The translations under genes and the position numbers were made by a program. From Debaryomyces hansenii CBS767 (Eukaryota > Ascomycota > Pichiomycetes > Serinales > Debaryomycetaceae): DNA of 64,000 nt. Under the pieces are notes generated by a model. That model saw only the letters and a program-made list of their open reading frames with translations, had not been told where the DNA came from and ran no database searches. The DNA lies in NCBI RefSeq assembly GCF_000006445.2, contig NC_006047.2, positions 124,001 through 188,000 of the forward strand, in the 5' to 3' direction. The first letter of the stretch is position 1. Every line of letters begins with the position of its first letter. Of this stretch, positions 39,195 to 48,536 are shown piece by piece.

Positions 39195-40115
39195 ATGCCG
39201 TATTATGCCGTAGCTAAAGGTATAAAGCCTGGCATCTATACAAGCTGGAATGTATGTAAACAGAATGTCAGTGGTTATAAAGGAGCAGTTTTCAAGAAAT
39301 TTGTGTCTGTTAAGCAGGCCCAGCAGTTCATTGAAAGCAATTCATCTTCGACACAGTCATCGCAAACTTCAGGATCCCAATATGGGCCAAAACCATCCAA
39401 TTTGTCCAATGTTGCCAAAACCGTACAATCCAGTAGTACCAGAAGCGCAATTCAGAACGCAAAGCTCGAATATCACAAATCTGTGCCTAGTTTGAAGGTT
39501 ACGCTTGGAGCAGAGTTTCACAGTCGAACTGGAAAGTTTACTAGCCTGAGCAATAGATTAGAGACTCCAGATATAAAGATTCAAAGCATCTATGTTGATG
39601 GAGCTTCACGAGGTAATGGGAAGATCAGAATGCCTATATCAGGATACGGTGTCTTCTACAGTGCCAGTGATAAGAGGAATGGTGCTATATCGCTCAACCA
39701 AATCGATGATGTACACGTCAATAAGCCAACAAATCAAAGAGCAGAGTTATTTGCTATTAAACATGCGTTAATTGATATTGCTAATGAGATTGTTGAGTGT
39801 AATGATAAGGTGACCACGAAGTATGAGATTTATTCTGATTCCCAGTACGCTCAATCCTGTATTACCAAGTGGTGTGATGATTGGATGAAAAACAATTGGA
39901 AAACTTCACAGGGAAAGCCCGTGAGTAACAAGGACATTATATCCAGCGTTATACCTATTCTAAACTATATTAACCAGTATTATAACAAGCATCATTTTGG
40001 GGACTTGCAGTTTTTCCATGTTAGAGGTCACAAAGGTGATTATGGTAATGAAATGGCAGATAGATTAGCCAATATTGGTGCTGATGACATGGAGAAGGAA
40101 ATCAATGCCGAATAA
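39195..40115 (+). CDS. RNH1: Ribonuclease H1
   Basis: 306 residues. An RNA-DNA hybrid-binding domain occupies 1-48 ('YYAVAKGIKPGIYTSWNVC', 'FKKFVSVKQAQQFI'). A Ser/Gln-rich linker leads to the RNase H fold from about 130. The catalytic acidic residues are Asp135 ('YVDGASRGNG'), Glu184 ('QRAEL'), Asp215 ('YSDSQYA') and Asp289 ('GNEMADRLA'), all present. The enzyme cuts RNA in R-loops and other hybrids. Only one hybrid-binding domain is present, whereas S. cerevisiae Rnh1 has two. Confidence 0.96.
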   Translation: MPYYAVAKGIKPGIYTSWNVCKQNVSGYKGAVFKKFVSVKQAQQFIESNSSSTQSSQTSGSQYGPKPSNLSNVAKTVQSSSTRSAIQNAKLEYHKSVPSLKVTLGAEFHSRTGKFTSLSNRLETPDIKIQSIYVDGASRGNGKIRMPISGYGVFYSASDKRNGAISLNQIDDVHVNKPTNQRAELFAIKHALIDIANEIVECNDKVTTKYEIYSDSQYAQSCITKWCDDWMKNNWKTSQGKPVSNKDIISSVIPILNYINQYYNKHHFGDLQFFHVRGHKGDYGNEMADRLANIGADDMEKEINAE

Positions 40116-40270
40116 TGTATTCTTTATTCACCACAGAAGGTTTCTTATTGTATATAGTTTTGCTATCTGTAAATGCATTTATACTAGGTGATTCAAGCCT
40201 GCATATACATCCCCATCGAAATATTTCACCATAATGATTATGTATAAAGAATAGTCTATACTACTTAGCC

Positions 40271-42313
40271 ATGAGTGCTTACGCAGCGTTGCAAAAGATG
40301 TCAGGAGCATCATCTATCCTTTATGGAATTAACGGAGAGTCTGATAATGATGAGAGTGGTACTATAGGATATCTCAGAAATTCTTCCGATGAGGAAGTAG
40401 AAGCAGAAGAAGCAGAGGTTCCAACTACCTCTACTATGGCGCCAACACCAAATATAATACGAACTCCTTCCATAGTACCGAAGATTAATAGCTTTATATG
40501 CGAGTCAAATTTTATCCCAAATGATGATAATTTTATTGTATTTCATGATCATATAATTATTGGTCTTAAAGCAAATGAATATATTCTAATAAATGGACAA
40601 TCCAAGATGACAATACAAAGAGGGGCTATATTAATAAATACAGGCCATTATATGTTTGCACATCCTAATAATTGCATACCGATAATTGCATCTCAGTCTC
40701 AATCATTGCCTATTATTTCGAGTACACAGGTAGTTGATCGCAGTGGGATTAAAGATTCCAAGACAGACGAGAACATGCATCTATTTTCAAGTAACTATAA
40801 GTCAATCATTAAATTGGAAAATTTATATACTGGTTTAGAGAAGATTGGGACCTATCATCCACCATTTAAGCGCCTTTTTTACAGCCATGCTGTAATCGAA
40901 GATGAAGACTTGACCGAATACGAAAGGCTTTTTAAGACTTATTCATTTGAAATAATTTTACGGGATCGTGGTTGTATCGGTATTAGTATAGAGAAGTTAT
41001 GGCTAAACCAAATTCAATTGTTAATAAGTGATATTCATGAAGATTTAATTCCCAAAACGATCATGATAATAGGGAACAAGAACAGTGGGAAATCAACACT
41101 TTCTAAAACGCTATTAAACTCTCTTATATTGGCGAATCAAAATACAGTATCGTATTTAGATTTAGATCCAGGCCAATCTGAATTTTCTATGCCGTACTGT
41201 CTTTCGCTAACAAACCACTCTAAGCCAATTATCGGTATGAATGTTCCGAAGGTTTCAGGAGATGAAGATAGTGTATCACATTACTATGGATTTACTACTC
41301 CTCAAAGTCAACCCTCACAGTATGTTTCTATTATTAAAGCGTTATTCCGAGAATATGACCAAGTTTATAGACCTAGAGGACATCATCTAATCATCAATAC
41401 TCCTGGCTGGATAAAGGGTTACGGAAAAGAATTGTTAAATGAGTTAACAGCGTTCATTAATCCAAACCAATTGATATTATTGTCAAATAATACCGACAAT
41501 GATAATATGGATAATTCAGATAACTTAAGTGGCTTGACTTTTCAAAATTCTCGTTGCTTTCAAGGGATTTACCAAACATCAAAGTATTCACCCTTTCAAT
41601 TAAGAATGTACAACAAGTTATCTTATTTTCATCAAGTAGATACTTTGAAATTTGACTTTAATAGCCATATTTTATTGCGTTCTCCTTTGAAATTATCATA
41701 TGAAACAGTCAATTCTTCAAAAGATTTCAAAGGTATAAATATGGTTTCTGTATTAAATTACGATACAGGACTCAACTTTGAATTAAATGACTTATTATCC
41801 ATGATTGATACTTCGATAATGGGCTTATATTTAATAGACCACGAGTATTATTCATCGCTAAAAGCTTCATTGAAAAAACTGGAGGATTGTGATTACTTAC
41901 CACAATACTTAAATTCAACCGATTATGTCAATCTAATCAATTACAGTTCGTCAAATAATATTTTTATGGGGCTCTGCATGGTTCATAGTATCAATACCAA
42001 GGATGAATTTTTTAACATTTATTTACCTGGTCACAACCAACATAGACTTACAGAAATGATAACTAAAAGAGATTACAAAATGCTACTAGTTAAGGGTGAT
42101 GGTGATATACCTAGTCCAGATTTACTAATGTTTGATATGCTACTTAAACAGCAAGAGGACCTAAAGAGATTGAACAAGAAGAGGAAGAAAAACCCCAACG
42201 TAGATGACAAAGATGTATTGAAAATTCCGTATGTGACTTTTGAAAATAAGAACAAAATCGGCGGAATATGGAAAACAAGAAGGAATGTCATGAGAAGAAG
42301 CCATCAACGATAA
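40271..42313 (+). CDS. GRC3: Polynucleotide 5'-kinase Grc3
   Basis: 680 residues. A clear Walker A motif GNKNSGKST lies at residues 268-276, followed by 'YLDLDPGQSEFSMPYCLSL', the metal and substrate loop typical of Clp1/Grc3 kinases. An N-terminal beta-rich region precedes the kinase core. Grc3 pairs with the nuclease Las1 to process ITS2 of pre-rRNA and to phosphorylate the 5' end. The N-terminal ~60 residues are acidic and the C-terminus is basic ('RLNKKRKKNPN'). The length is near that of S. cerevisiae Grc3 (632). Confidence 0.93.
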   Translation: MSAYAALQKMSGASSILYGINGESDNDESGTIGYLRNSSDEEVEAEEAEVPTTSTMAPTPNIIRTPSIVPKINSFICESNFIPNDDNFIVFHDHIIIGLKANEYILINGQSKMTIQRGAILINTGHYMFAHPNNCIPIIASQSQSLPIISSTQVVDRSGIKDSKTDENMHLFSSNYKSIIKLENLYTGLEKIGTYHPPFKRLFYSHAVIEDEDLTEYERLFKTYSFEIILRDRGCIGISIEKLWLNQIQLLISDIHEDLIPKTIMIIGNKNSGKSTLSKTLLNSLILANQNTVSYLDLDPGQSEFSMPYCLSLTNHSKPIIGMNVPKVSGDEDSVSHYYGFTTPQSQPSQYVSIIKALFREYDQVYRPRGHHLIINTPGWIKGYGKELLNELTAFINPNQLILLSNNTDNDNMDNSDNLSGLTFQNSRCFQGIYQTSKYSPFQLRMYNKLSYFHQVDTLKFDFNSHILLRSPLKLSYETVNSSKDFKGINMVSVLNYDTGLNFELNDLLSMIDTSIMGLYLIDHEYYSSLKASLKKLEDCDYLPQYLNSTDYVNLINYSSSNNIFMGLCMVHSINTKDEFFNIYLPGHNQHRLTEMITKRDYKMLLVKGDGDIPSPDLLMFDMLLKQQEDLKRLNKKRKKNPNVDDKDVLKIPYVTFENKNKIGGIWKTRRNVMRRSHQR

Positions 42314-42472
42314 TGTTTTATCCTACAGCTGTAATGTATAAATGTATATTTCATAGACGTATTATATAGTGACGAAACCTGCATACTATTAAAGAATTTA
42401 ACAGATCAACGCTTCGACAGAAGAAATGATAATGATATAGAATAGCGTATACAATCGAAGGTAACTCTAATA

Positions 42473-43972
42473 ATGATTGGTAAGAGCATATTGATACTCT
42501 TTATTTGGTTATCGAGTATTTTTGGTGTGAGTTTCGCCATTATACCTAATGTTGGTAACATAGATGAATCCAATTCTAATGATCAACATGACGAGCCAGG
42601 CCATTTATCGTTACCAAACTTATTACAAGCCAATAGTATCAATGATTTGGATTTGACTTGGGATGTTCTTTCTAATATAAAATTAGATACTGGTAGGTTG
42701 GTTATTGATAAAAGCAATGGAGCAGTTTGGTCGAAAGCGCATTTAGCAAATACTGGAGATGAATGGACAATTGAAATGGTTTTCAGATCTTCAGGTACTG
42801 CAAAAAACGACTTGGCTTTTGGAGATACCAATGGATTGGCTTTATGGTTAATTGATTCTTCGAACTCTTTGCCAATTAATGATAGGAATGTGGATAATTT
42901 TGGAGGACCTTCTCAATTTGATGGATTTCAATTCTTGATCAATACAAATGAAAAGAGAGGATTAAAAATATTTAATAATGATGGTACTAAGACGTTGAAA
43001 AATACAATTGAACAATCTATTGGTGATTGCACTTTCAATTACTTAGATTCGCTGGTCCCATTTACTGTCAGAGTTTCGTATTCTAAACTGAGAAAGTGGT
43101 TTAAGGTTCAAATTGATAATAACCTATGCTTCAAGACCGATAAAATAATACTCCCAGATGACTTGAATGATTTTATGTTTGGTATTACGGGTAATATTAG
43201 TCCATCATCTCAAGAAGTTTACGAAATATTGAAATTGAATGTGTGGTCCCATTTAACTAACGATGCAATTGACGATCATGCATTGATGTCAGATGGCAAT
43301 TTGAAGATTGAATACAAGACAGTGACGGCGGATGACCCAAAGGACACATATATACCTCCTTCCAGAATAAGAGAATCCCTTATGGAGAGAAACAGAAAAC
43401 ATAAAGAAGAAATATTGCGTCAACAAAGGGTGACACACCAACAAGGTAAAGAAGACAATAAGATAGATTTGTTATTAAATGATATCTCATTCAAATTAGA
43501 AAATCTTGAATTGAGACTTTCGAGTATGGATTCTTCGGTTTCTGGCGATACATCTTATGATACTAAGGTGTTGGGCGCTCAACTTAAGGATATTACAACT
43601 ATCCAAACTCAACAACAAGAAGCCTTGTCGAATTTACAACAAAGTTATGACCAATTCAAGACTACTCTCGTTCACCAATACACTGAGTTATTACAATCCG
43701 TTTCCAAATTGAATGAAAAAGTGATTGGTGAAGTTAGGGAACACCAATATAGTACCGAAGAATTAGGTAAGAAGGTTGATTTATTGATGTCAAACCATAA
43801 AGAAGTAGCGTATCAATATCAAAATGGGAATAATGAATTTAGAAACAACGAGGCTGATTTACTACCATCTATTATTAGATGGGTGTTAATCCCAGTAGTT
43901 GTTGGAATTATCCTATTAACTATTGTCGTTTATAGATTGAGACATGACATCAAACATTCCAAACTACTTTAG
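42473..43972 (+). CDS. EMP47: Emp47/Emp46-type L-lectin cargo receptor
   Basis: 499 residues, type I membrane protein. A signal peptide occupies about 1-22. The L-type lectin domain spans about 45-265, with 'WTIEMVFRSSG', 'GLALWLIDSS' and 'FGGPSQFDGFQFLI'. A coiled coil (about 330-450) follows, then one membrane span (about 467-489) and a short cytosolic tail ending HSKLL. In S. cerevisiae Emp47, a KTKLL tail gives COPI retrieval and oligomerisation drives ER exit. Here only the -3 lysine is kept. The role is glycoprotein transport from ER to Golgi. Emp46 is the alternative name for the sister paralog. Confidence 0.9.
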   Translation: MIGKSILILFIWLSSIFGVSFAIIPNVGNIDESNSNDQHDEPGHLSLPNLLQANSINDLDLTWDVLSNIKLDTGRLVIDKSNGAVWSKAHLANTGDEWTIEMVFRSSGTAKNDLAFGDTNGLALWLIDSSNSLPINDRNVDNFGGPSQFDGFQFLINTNEKRGLKIFNNDGTKTLKNTIEQSIGDCTFNYLDSLVPFTVRVSYSKLRKWFKVQIDNNLCFKTDKIILPDDLNDFMFGITGNISPSSQEVYEILKLNVWSHLTNDAIDDHALMSDGNLKIEYKTVTADDPKDTYIPPSRIRESLMERNRKHKEEILRQQRVTHQQGKEDNKIDLLLNDISFKLENLELRLSSMDSSVSGDTSYDTKVLGAQLKDITTIQTQQQEALSNLQQSYDQFKTTLVHQYTELLQSVSKLNEKVIGEVREHQYSTEELGKKVDLLMSNHKEVAYQYQNGNNEFRNNEADLLPSIIRWVLIPVVVGIILLTIVVYRLRHDIKHSKLL

Positions 43973-44083
43973 AAAATAAACAACTAAAGCTATATAGGCT
44001 GTAAATATTTCAATGGTGTATATAAGTTAGATTGTTTTGCATTAAAAGTACATGGCTAATAGAGCTATAGAAATATACTATGT

Positions 44084-46840
44084 TTAATCAACAACTATTA
44101 CTCCCTCCTCTTTGTTATCCCTGTCGTCCTTCCCATTTTTACCTTGTCTTTTTCTTCTGTCATTGTCCTTTTCAGGAAGTTCTGGAGGTGGTGTTGTAGA
44201 GTCATATTTAGAAGCCATATCTTTCACCGAGGTCTTTCTTTCCAAACCTTGTACAAATTTTGGTTGAGTCAAATCAGTGTACGAGCCACTTCGGGATCCA
44301 TCCGAGGAATTATTATAATCCTTATCGACTATAATATCCTTCTTTGTAGCCTTCGACGATACAATATTTTTCGAAGCATTAGACGAGCTATTATCACCAT
44401 TAGAATCTTTCAAGTATGTATTTAACTTCTTTTTATTAGGTGAAGTTGAACGCTTTAGGGATGCCGGAGCTGATTTTTTTGGCGTTGATGGAGGTGGAGT
44501 GGACGGAGGTGCAGGTCTCTCATTGCTATACATAGAAGAAGCCACAGCATCAGATTTAGCAGCAATATTATCATCTTTAGACAAGGAGGATTTTGAGCTT
44601 GCATCACTAGTAGCATTCTGCTTCTTAGAATTATGAACTGCTTTCTGCAATTTTGATTCCAACCTACTTTTTATATTATCTCCAGACGACAGGGCGCTTC
44701 TTGTTGTCTTAGTAGAGCTTTCTCTGGTAGGATTATTTGATCTAGAAGAATTCCTTCTTCTTAGTTCTTTAAAAATGGTATCCTTATACTCGAAAAGATC
44801 ATTCATAAAGGTATATTGATGCTTATCATTGATATATGTTGACGAGTTGTTAGAACCGTCAAAACTTAACAAGTCTAATTTTGGTCTTAATATCAAATTG
44901 GCAAATTCTTTGGATAATTTTAATTGGAGAGTTTTCGATAATTCTTCATCCTTAGACCCAATGATATGAATCAATCTACTCAAATGAGTTAATATTGCGT
45001 CCAAAGTAGCTAAACTACATTTTGGCAAATCCACTAAAAGATTCTGTAAACCATTAATTCTGGATTCATTGACGGTAGAATCATCATTACTAACAGGGTA
45101 ATTTTGGTATAAGGACTTGATTAAATCATAATAGTCATGAGGGATTACAGAATCTGGTAATTCCATAAAATACAACTTCAAAACATTCGTTAGTATCATT
45201 GGATGTGTTCCAGATAATATTTCATTAATCTTAGATGTATCATTAGTGTCATTTAATTGAAATCTTAATTGATGGACTTGAGTCAAGTGAATTGGCATCG
45301 TCCATAAATTTATTCTTTCCTGATCATTAACTAAATCAGGGTAAACCTTATCCAAATGAGATAATATACACTGAATTATCAATGGAACCACTTTGCGATC
45401 CAACCTTGACTTAACGGTCAAATCTACACCAAAGGTTTGCTTGATGTTTGAATTATAATAATTGTCATATAATACAACTTGTGGTTTAAACTTACCAGTA
45501 GCATAATTCTCAATCAAGAATTTCAAGTCATTCATTGGATGAATAGTTTCTTCTACAACCAATAACTCATCGCAAATTTGTTTCATAGTATTCACTTTAT
45601 TTGCAAAGCTGGCAATAAAATCAAAAGTAACTTTTTTGATAGCTTTCAATCTATCAAGTTCACATTTTTGCATGAAAGTCAAATGGTCCATAATTATTTC
45701 TTCTAATTCACATCTTATTTTATCTAGATTAACAGTGCTTTTGTAATATTGGTCGTCAAGAGAGTTCACATTTACCACCAATTTAGATAATTGTGACTTG
45801 TCCTTGTAATCTATGCTAGTAACACCCATAGCTTGCTTCATGTCTTCAAAGTAATCGGCAAATTGAGAGCCTTTAGCCGCACTCGAAGAAGTTCTGCTTA
45901 AAGCACTGTCGGTCTCAGATATCACACTCTCCAATTCTGAAATCTTAGTGATTTCAAACACAATAGGCTTCCATTGGTAGAAAAATTGTGAAGAATTTAT
46001 GAAATTCTTACCACTACTCATGGATCCAATAAGTCTTATAAAGCCACTATTGACCAAATCCTGACCAAAAATTTCAGCTTTTGCAATATTTCTATTCAAT
46101 TCATTCATGTTATCTAATAACCACTGTGTTATAGCACTTCCAGACGATACATTATTGTAAGTCCCCAATATTGGAACCTTGTGAGAGGCCAATTCGATGT
46201 TCTTGAGAATACTGGTGAGGAGTGCCTTTACAGACTTGTTATCGTATTTAGTGCCTCCCAAAACATAAACTGTTCCGTCATCCTCGTCGTTTTCTTCCGT
46301 TGCTTCGACATTCTCTGCAAACTCGATATCCTTCAATTCCTCATTAATCTCATCTTCGGTGTAGTGGGATTTGAACTCCTCGAGCATTCTGCATCTATTG
46401 AAATATCTCTTTTGTAATTTCTCTAAATTGGTCTTCGAACTCTTAAACGCCTTATATTTGTCAAAAAGTACCGTCTCCGAATATTCAACTCTCTGTTTAT
46501 GTTCTTTGCACCACTTGGAAAATGGATCAAGCACAAGTAATTGTATATTGGATCCAATTTGCAAATGGTATCCTGCTTGCTTATTGAAATTCTCATTGAT
46601 CTTCTGATAAGCATTCTTAATCGATGACACATAGTCATCGTTATTTTGTCTTTTACTATTGGATTTCAGGCTCTTTTCTATGGATTCCAATTGTGTTCCA
46701 TAGATTATTTCCAGCTCCATTCTTTTGGTAAACAATTGAATAAAATCATCATTTTCATTCACTCCTTCATGAAGTTGGTCAAATAAGATCCTAAACCCCA
46801 GATGATAATCTTGCGTCCAAAAACTATCGGAAAATGACAT
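44084..46840 (-). CDS. RGD2: F-BAR, DEP and RhoGAP protein, Rgd2-like
   Basis: 918 residues. An F-BAR region forms the N-terminal part ('HLGFRILFDQLHEGVNENDD'). A DEP-like segment sits at about 210-270 ('SAITQWLLDNMNELNRNIAK'), inserted in the F-BAR as in S. cerevisiae Rgd2. A RhoGAP-like domain spans about 466-660 ('VVPLIIQCILSHLD', 'TNVLKLYFMELPDSVIP'). The C-terminal quarter is Ser/Lys-rich with proline motifs ('APPSTPPPSTPKKS'). Rgd2 acts on Cdc42 and Rho5 in S. cerevisiae. The canonical GxYRxSG arginine-finger loop is not recognisable here. An ACGCGT box (46927-46932) lies 87 bases upstream of its start. Confidence 0.85.
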   Translation of the reverse strand: MSFSDSFWTQDYHLGFRILFDQLHEGVNENDDFIQLFTKRMELEIIYGTQLESIEKSLKSNSKRQNNDDYVSSIKNAYQKINENFNKQAGYHLQIGSNIQLLVLDPFSKWCKEHKQRVEYSETVLFDKYKAFKSSKTNLEKLQKRYFNRCRMLEEFKSHYTEDEINEELKDIEFAENVEATEENDEDDGTVYVLGGTKYDNKSVKALLTSILKNIELASHKVPILGTYNNVSSGSAITQWLLDNMNELNRNIAKAEIFGQDLVNSGFIRLIGSMSSGKNFINSSQFFYQWKPIVFEITKISELESVISETDSALSRTSSSAAKGSQFADYFEDMKQAMGVTSIDYKDKSQLSKLVVNVNSLDDQYYKSTVNLDKIRCELEEIIMDHLTFMQKCELDRLKAIKKVTFDFIASFANKVNTMKQICDELLVVEETIHPMNDLKFLIENYATGKFKPQVVLYDNYYNSNIKQTFGVDLTVKSRLDRKVVPLIIQCILSHLDKVYPDLVNDQERINLWTMPIHLTQVHQLRFQLNDTNDTSKINEILSGTHPMILTNVLKLYFMELPDSVIPHDYYDLIKSLYQNYPVSNDDSTVNESRINGLQNLLVDLPKCSLATLDAILTHLSRLIHIIGSKDEELSKTLQLKLSKEFANLILRPKLDLLSFDGSNNSSTYINDKHQYTFMNDLFEYKDTIFKELRRRNSSRSNNPTRESSTKTTRSALSSGDNIKSRLESKLQKAVHNSKKQNATSDASSKSSLSKDDNIAAKSDAVASSMYSNERPAPPSTPPPSTPKKSAPASLKRSTSPNKKKLNTYLKDSNGDNSSSNASKNIVSSKATKKDIIVDKDYNNSSDGSRSGSYTDLTQPKFVQGLERKTSVKDMASKYDSTTPPPELPEKDNDRRKRQGKNGKDDRDNKEEGVIVVD

Positions 46841-47354
46841 TTTTGGTAAGTATTATAAATAATTCTACTTTACCTATATTTACCAGCTAATCTTTATTGA
46901 AGGAATTTAGTACAATTGTTCGAGACACGCGTTTTATGTTGAAATGGTAAATACACAATATTTTCTTCATATTGGCCATAATATACAATACAATTAGGGA
47001 TAAAAGCCGGTCGAATGAACTTAAACTCTACATAATGATTGAAATGTAGTAAATAAGACATTGTTTCAAAAGAAAAATGTGACGGTTGGAGTAAAAGTTG
47101 AAAGTCGCTTCATATTTGCAGCGCCTGTACCCATGGCGGATGCAAAAAACTCGAGCTTCCGTCAAACTAATAATTATAGGATTCCTTCTATTATATCATG
47201 GTGGAATATGGGATCAGATCTCATAGGGGACGAATGACGGATAAGTTTCTCTTTTGTTTGGCCCTAGGCGTCAAGGAAATCCTCTAAATATTAGAAAATA
47301 TCTAACCTGCAAAAATGCCAGCGAATTCTACAGATTTTCATTAAGTTACTCTTT
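46841..47354. promoter_or_regulatory. Divergent promoter of RGD2 and the SIC1-like gene
   Basis: About 510 bases. ACGCGT occurs at 46927-46932 (MCB type). ACCAGC at 46882-46887 and GCCAGC at 47317-47322 fit the core of Swi5/Ace2 sites, which drive SIC1 at M/G1 in S. cerevisiae. All are short matches, so binding is inferred. No RNA gene is seen. Confidence 0.4.
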
Positions 47355-48491
47355 ATGGAATATATTAGTAGTATTAAGACATTTTTTATTTATAAAAGGG
47401 AAGGTTATAACCGTGAAATGCTGTATTCTAAGGAAATGGGAAAGCCTCCTCAGACACCGCCACGCAAGGGTAGCCTGATAGAAGAGTATGATACCGAATT
47501 TCGTGGTGTTAACTCGCAACAAGAGTTTGTGAATGCTTTAAGTACGCCTGTGACAGAAAGTAGGAAATCAATAAAGATTCTTAAAACATCATCAGAAACA
47601 ATCAATAATACAGACCAAGAGGATGAAGGGTCGATGGAAATACCGATGACACCAGATTTCACGCCCCAAAAGAGAAAAAGAAATCGGAAATATCTGAAAG
47701 GTTCCATTTCAAAGTCTATCCATGCCACACCCAGACTGACCCGACCAACAGAAGCAGTTTCGCCGAGCCTGCCAGGAACGGGTGGAAGTAAGACTAATAG
47801 ATATAGTTCAACTAAGAGAATACGACCTATATCACTAGGATTACAGTTGTCTCTTGCTCAAGAAGAGCTGAGTTCGGAAGAGACTGGCACTGAGACGAAT
47901 TACGGCAGCCAGCCTATACCGCATACCGAACATATACGAATTGAAGAGCAGATGGCAACACCGAAAGGTAAGATTATAGACGAAAGCCTTGTGAACGCAT
48001 GGCATGGGAAATCGTTGAATAATGACTTCTCATCTGACGACGAATTGTCAGACTACGAAAATATGATGCTTAAAAACGATATTTTAGAGAATAATGGGAA
48101 TAGGATTGCCAAAACTAATAGACAACAAATACACAACCCATTTGGGTCAGCACCATTTAATTTGAATACCAAGACCAATATACACACAAGCCCAGCCGTT
48201 GATTATTCAACACATGCGGAATATTACAATAATAAAACCGGTGAACGGATAATAAGGGAATTGACGGAAGATGAAAAACGAATAAAACCAAAGAAATTAA
48301 ACTTCAGGTCCACACCGGGAGATAATGATCAAATTATCAACGAAGCACGTCAATCCTCAATCGATGATTCAGGTAATCAAGAAAAAAGCGTCGGTGATAA
48401 ATTCCTCTTAAACAATTTAAACAGATTTATGGTTGATTCCAAACCAAAAAGTAGCCTAGGCTTCGAAATATTCAAAGATGATGGAAATTAA
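47355..48491 (+). CDS. Cyclin-dependent kinase inhibitor, Sic1/Sol1 type
   Basis: 378 residues from the first ATG. The C-terminal block pairs 'NPFG' (261-264) with 'AEYYNNKTGERIIRELTEDE' then 'KRIKPKKL', matching Sic1's 'VITYVNKKGEVVEKRRLTDE' and 'KRRFKPKAL', the Cdk-inhibitory part. The rest is disordered, with many TP/SP sites (QTPPR, STPVT, MTPDFTPQK, ATPRL, SSPSL-like, ATPKG, TSPAV, STPGD), the expected substrates of Cln-Cdk that create SCF-Cdc4 degrons. It would hold Clb-Cdk inactive until G1 exit, as do Sic1 and Candida Sol1. Alternative starts are Met22 (47418) and Met28 (47436); the latter gives an N-terminus 'MGKPPQTPPRKG' that best resembles Sic1's 'MTPSTPPR'. Confidence 0.75.
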   Translation: MEYISSIKTFFIYKREGYNREMLYSKEMGKPPQTPPRKGSLIEEYDTEFRGVNSQQEFVNALSTPVTESRKSIKILKTSSETINNTDQEDEGSMEIPMTPDFTPQKRKRNRKYLKGSISKSIHATPRLTRPTEAVSPSLPGTGGSKTNRYSSTKRIRPISLGLQLSLAQEELSSEETGTETNYGSQPIPHTEHIRIEEQMATPKGKIIDESLVNAWHGKSLNNDFSSDDELSDYENMMLKNDILENNGNRIAKTNRQQIHNPFGSAPFNLNTKTNIHTSPAVDYSTHAEYYNNKTGERIIRELTEDEKRIKPKKLNFRSTPGDNDQIINEARQSSIDDSGNQEKSVGDKFLLNNLNRFMVDSKPKSSLGFEIFKDDGN

Positions 48492-48536
48492 TTATGTTAT
48501 CAAATTATTCTATTTATTAATACATTAATATATACT

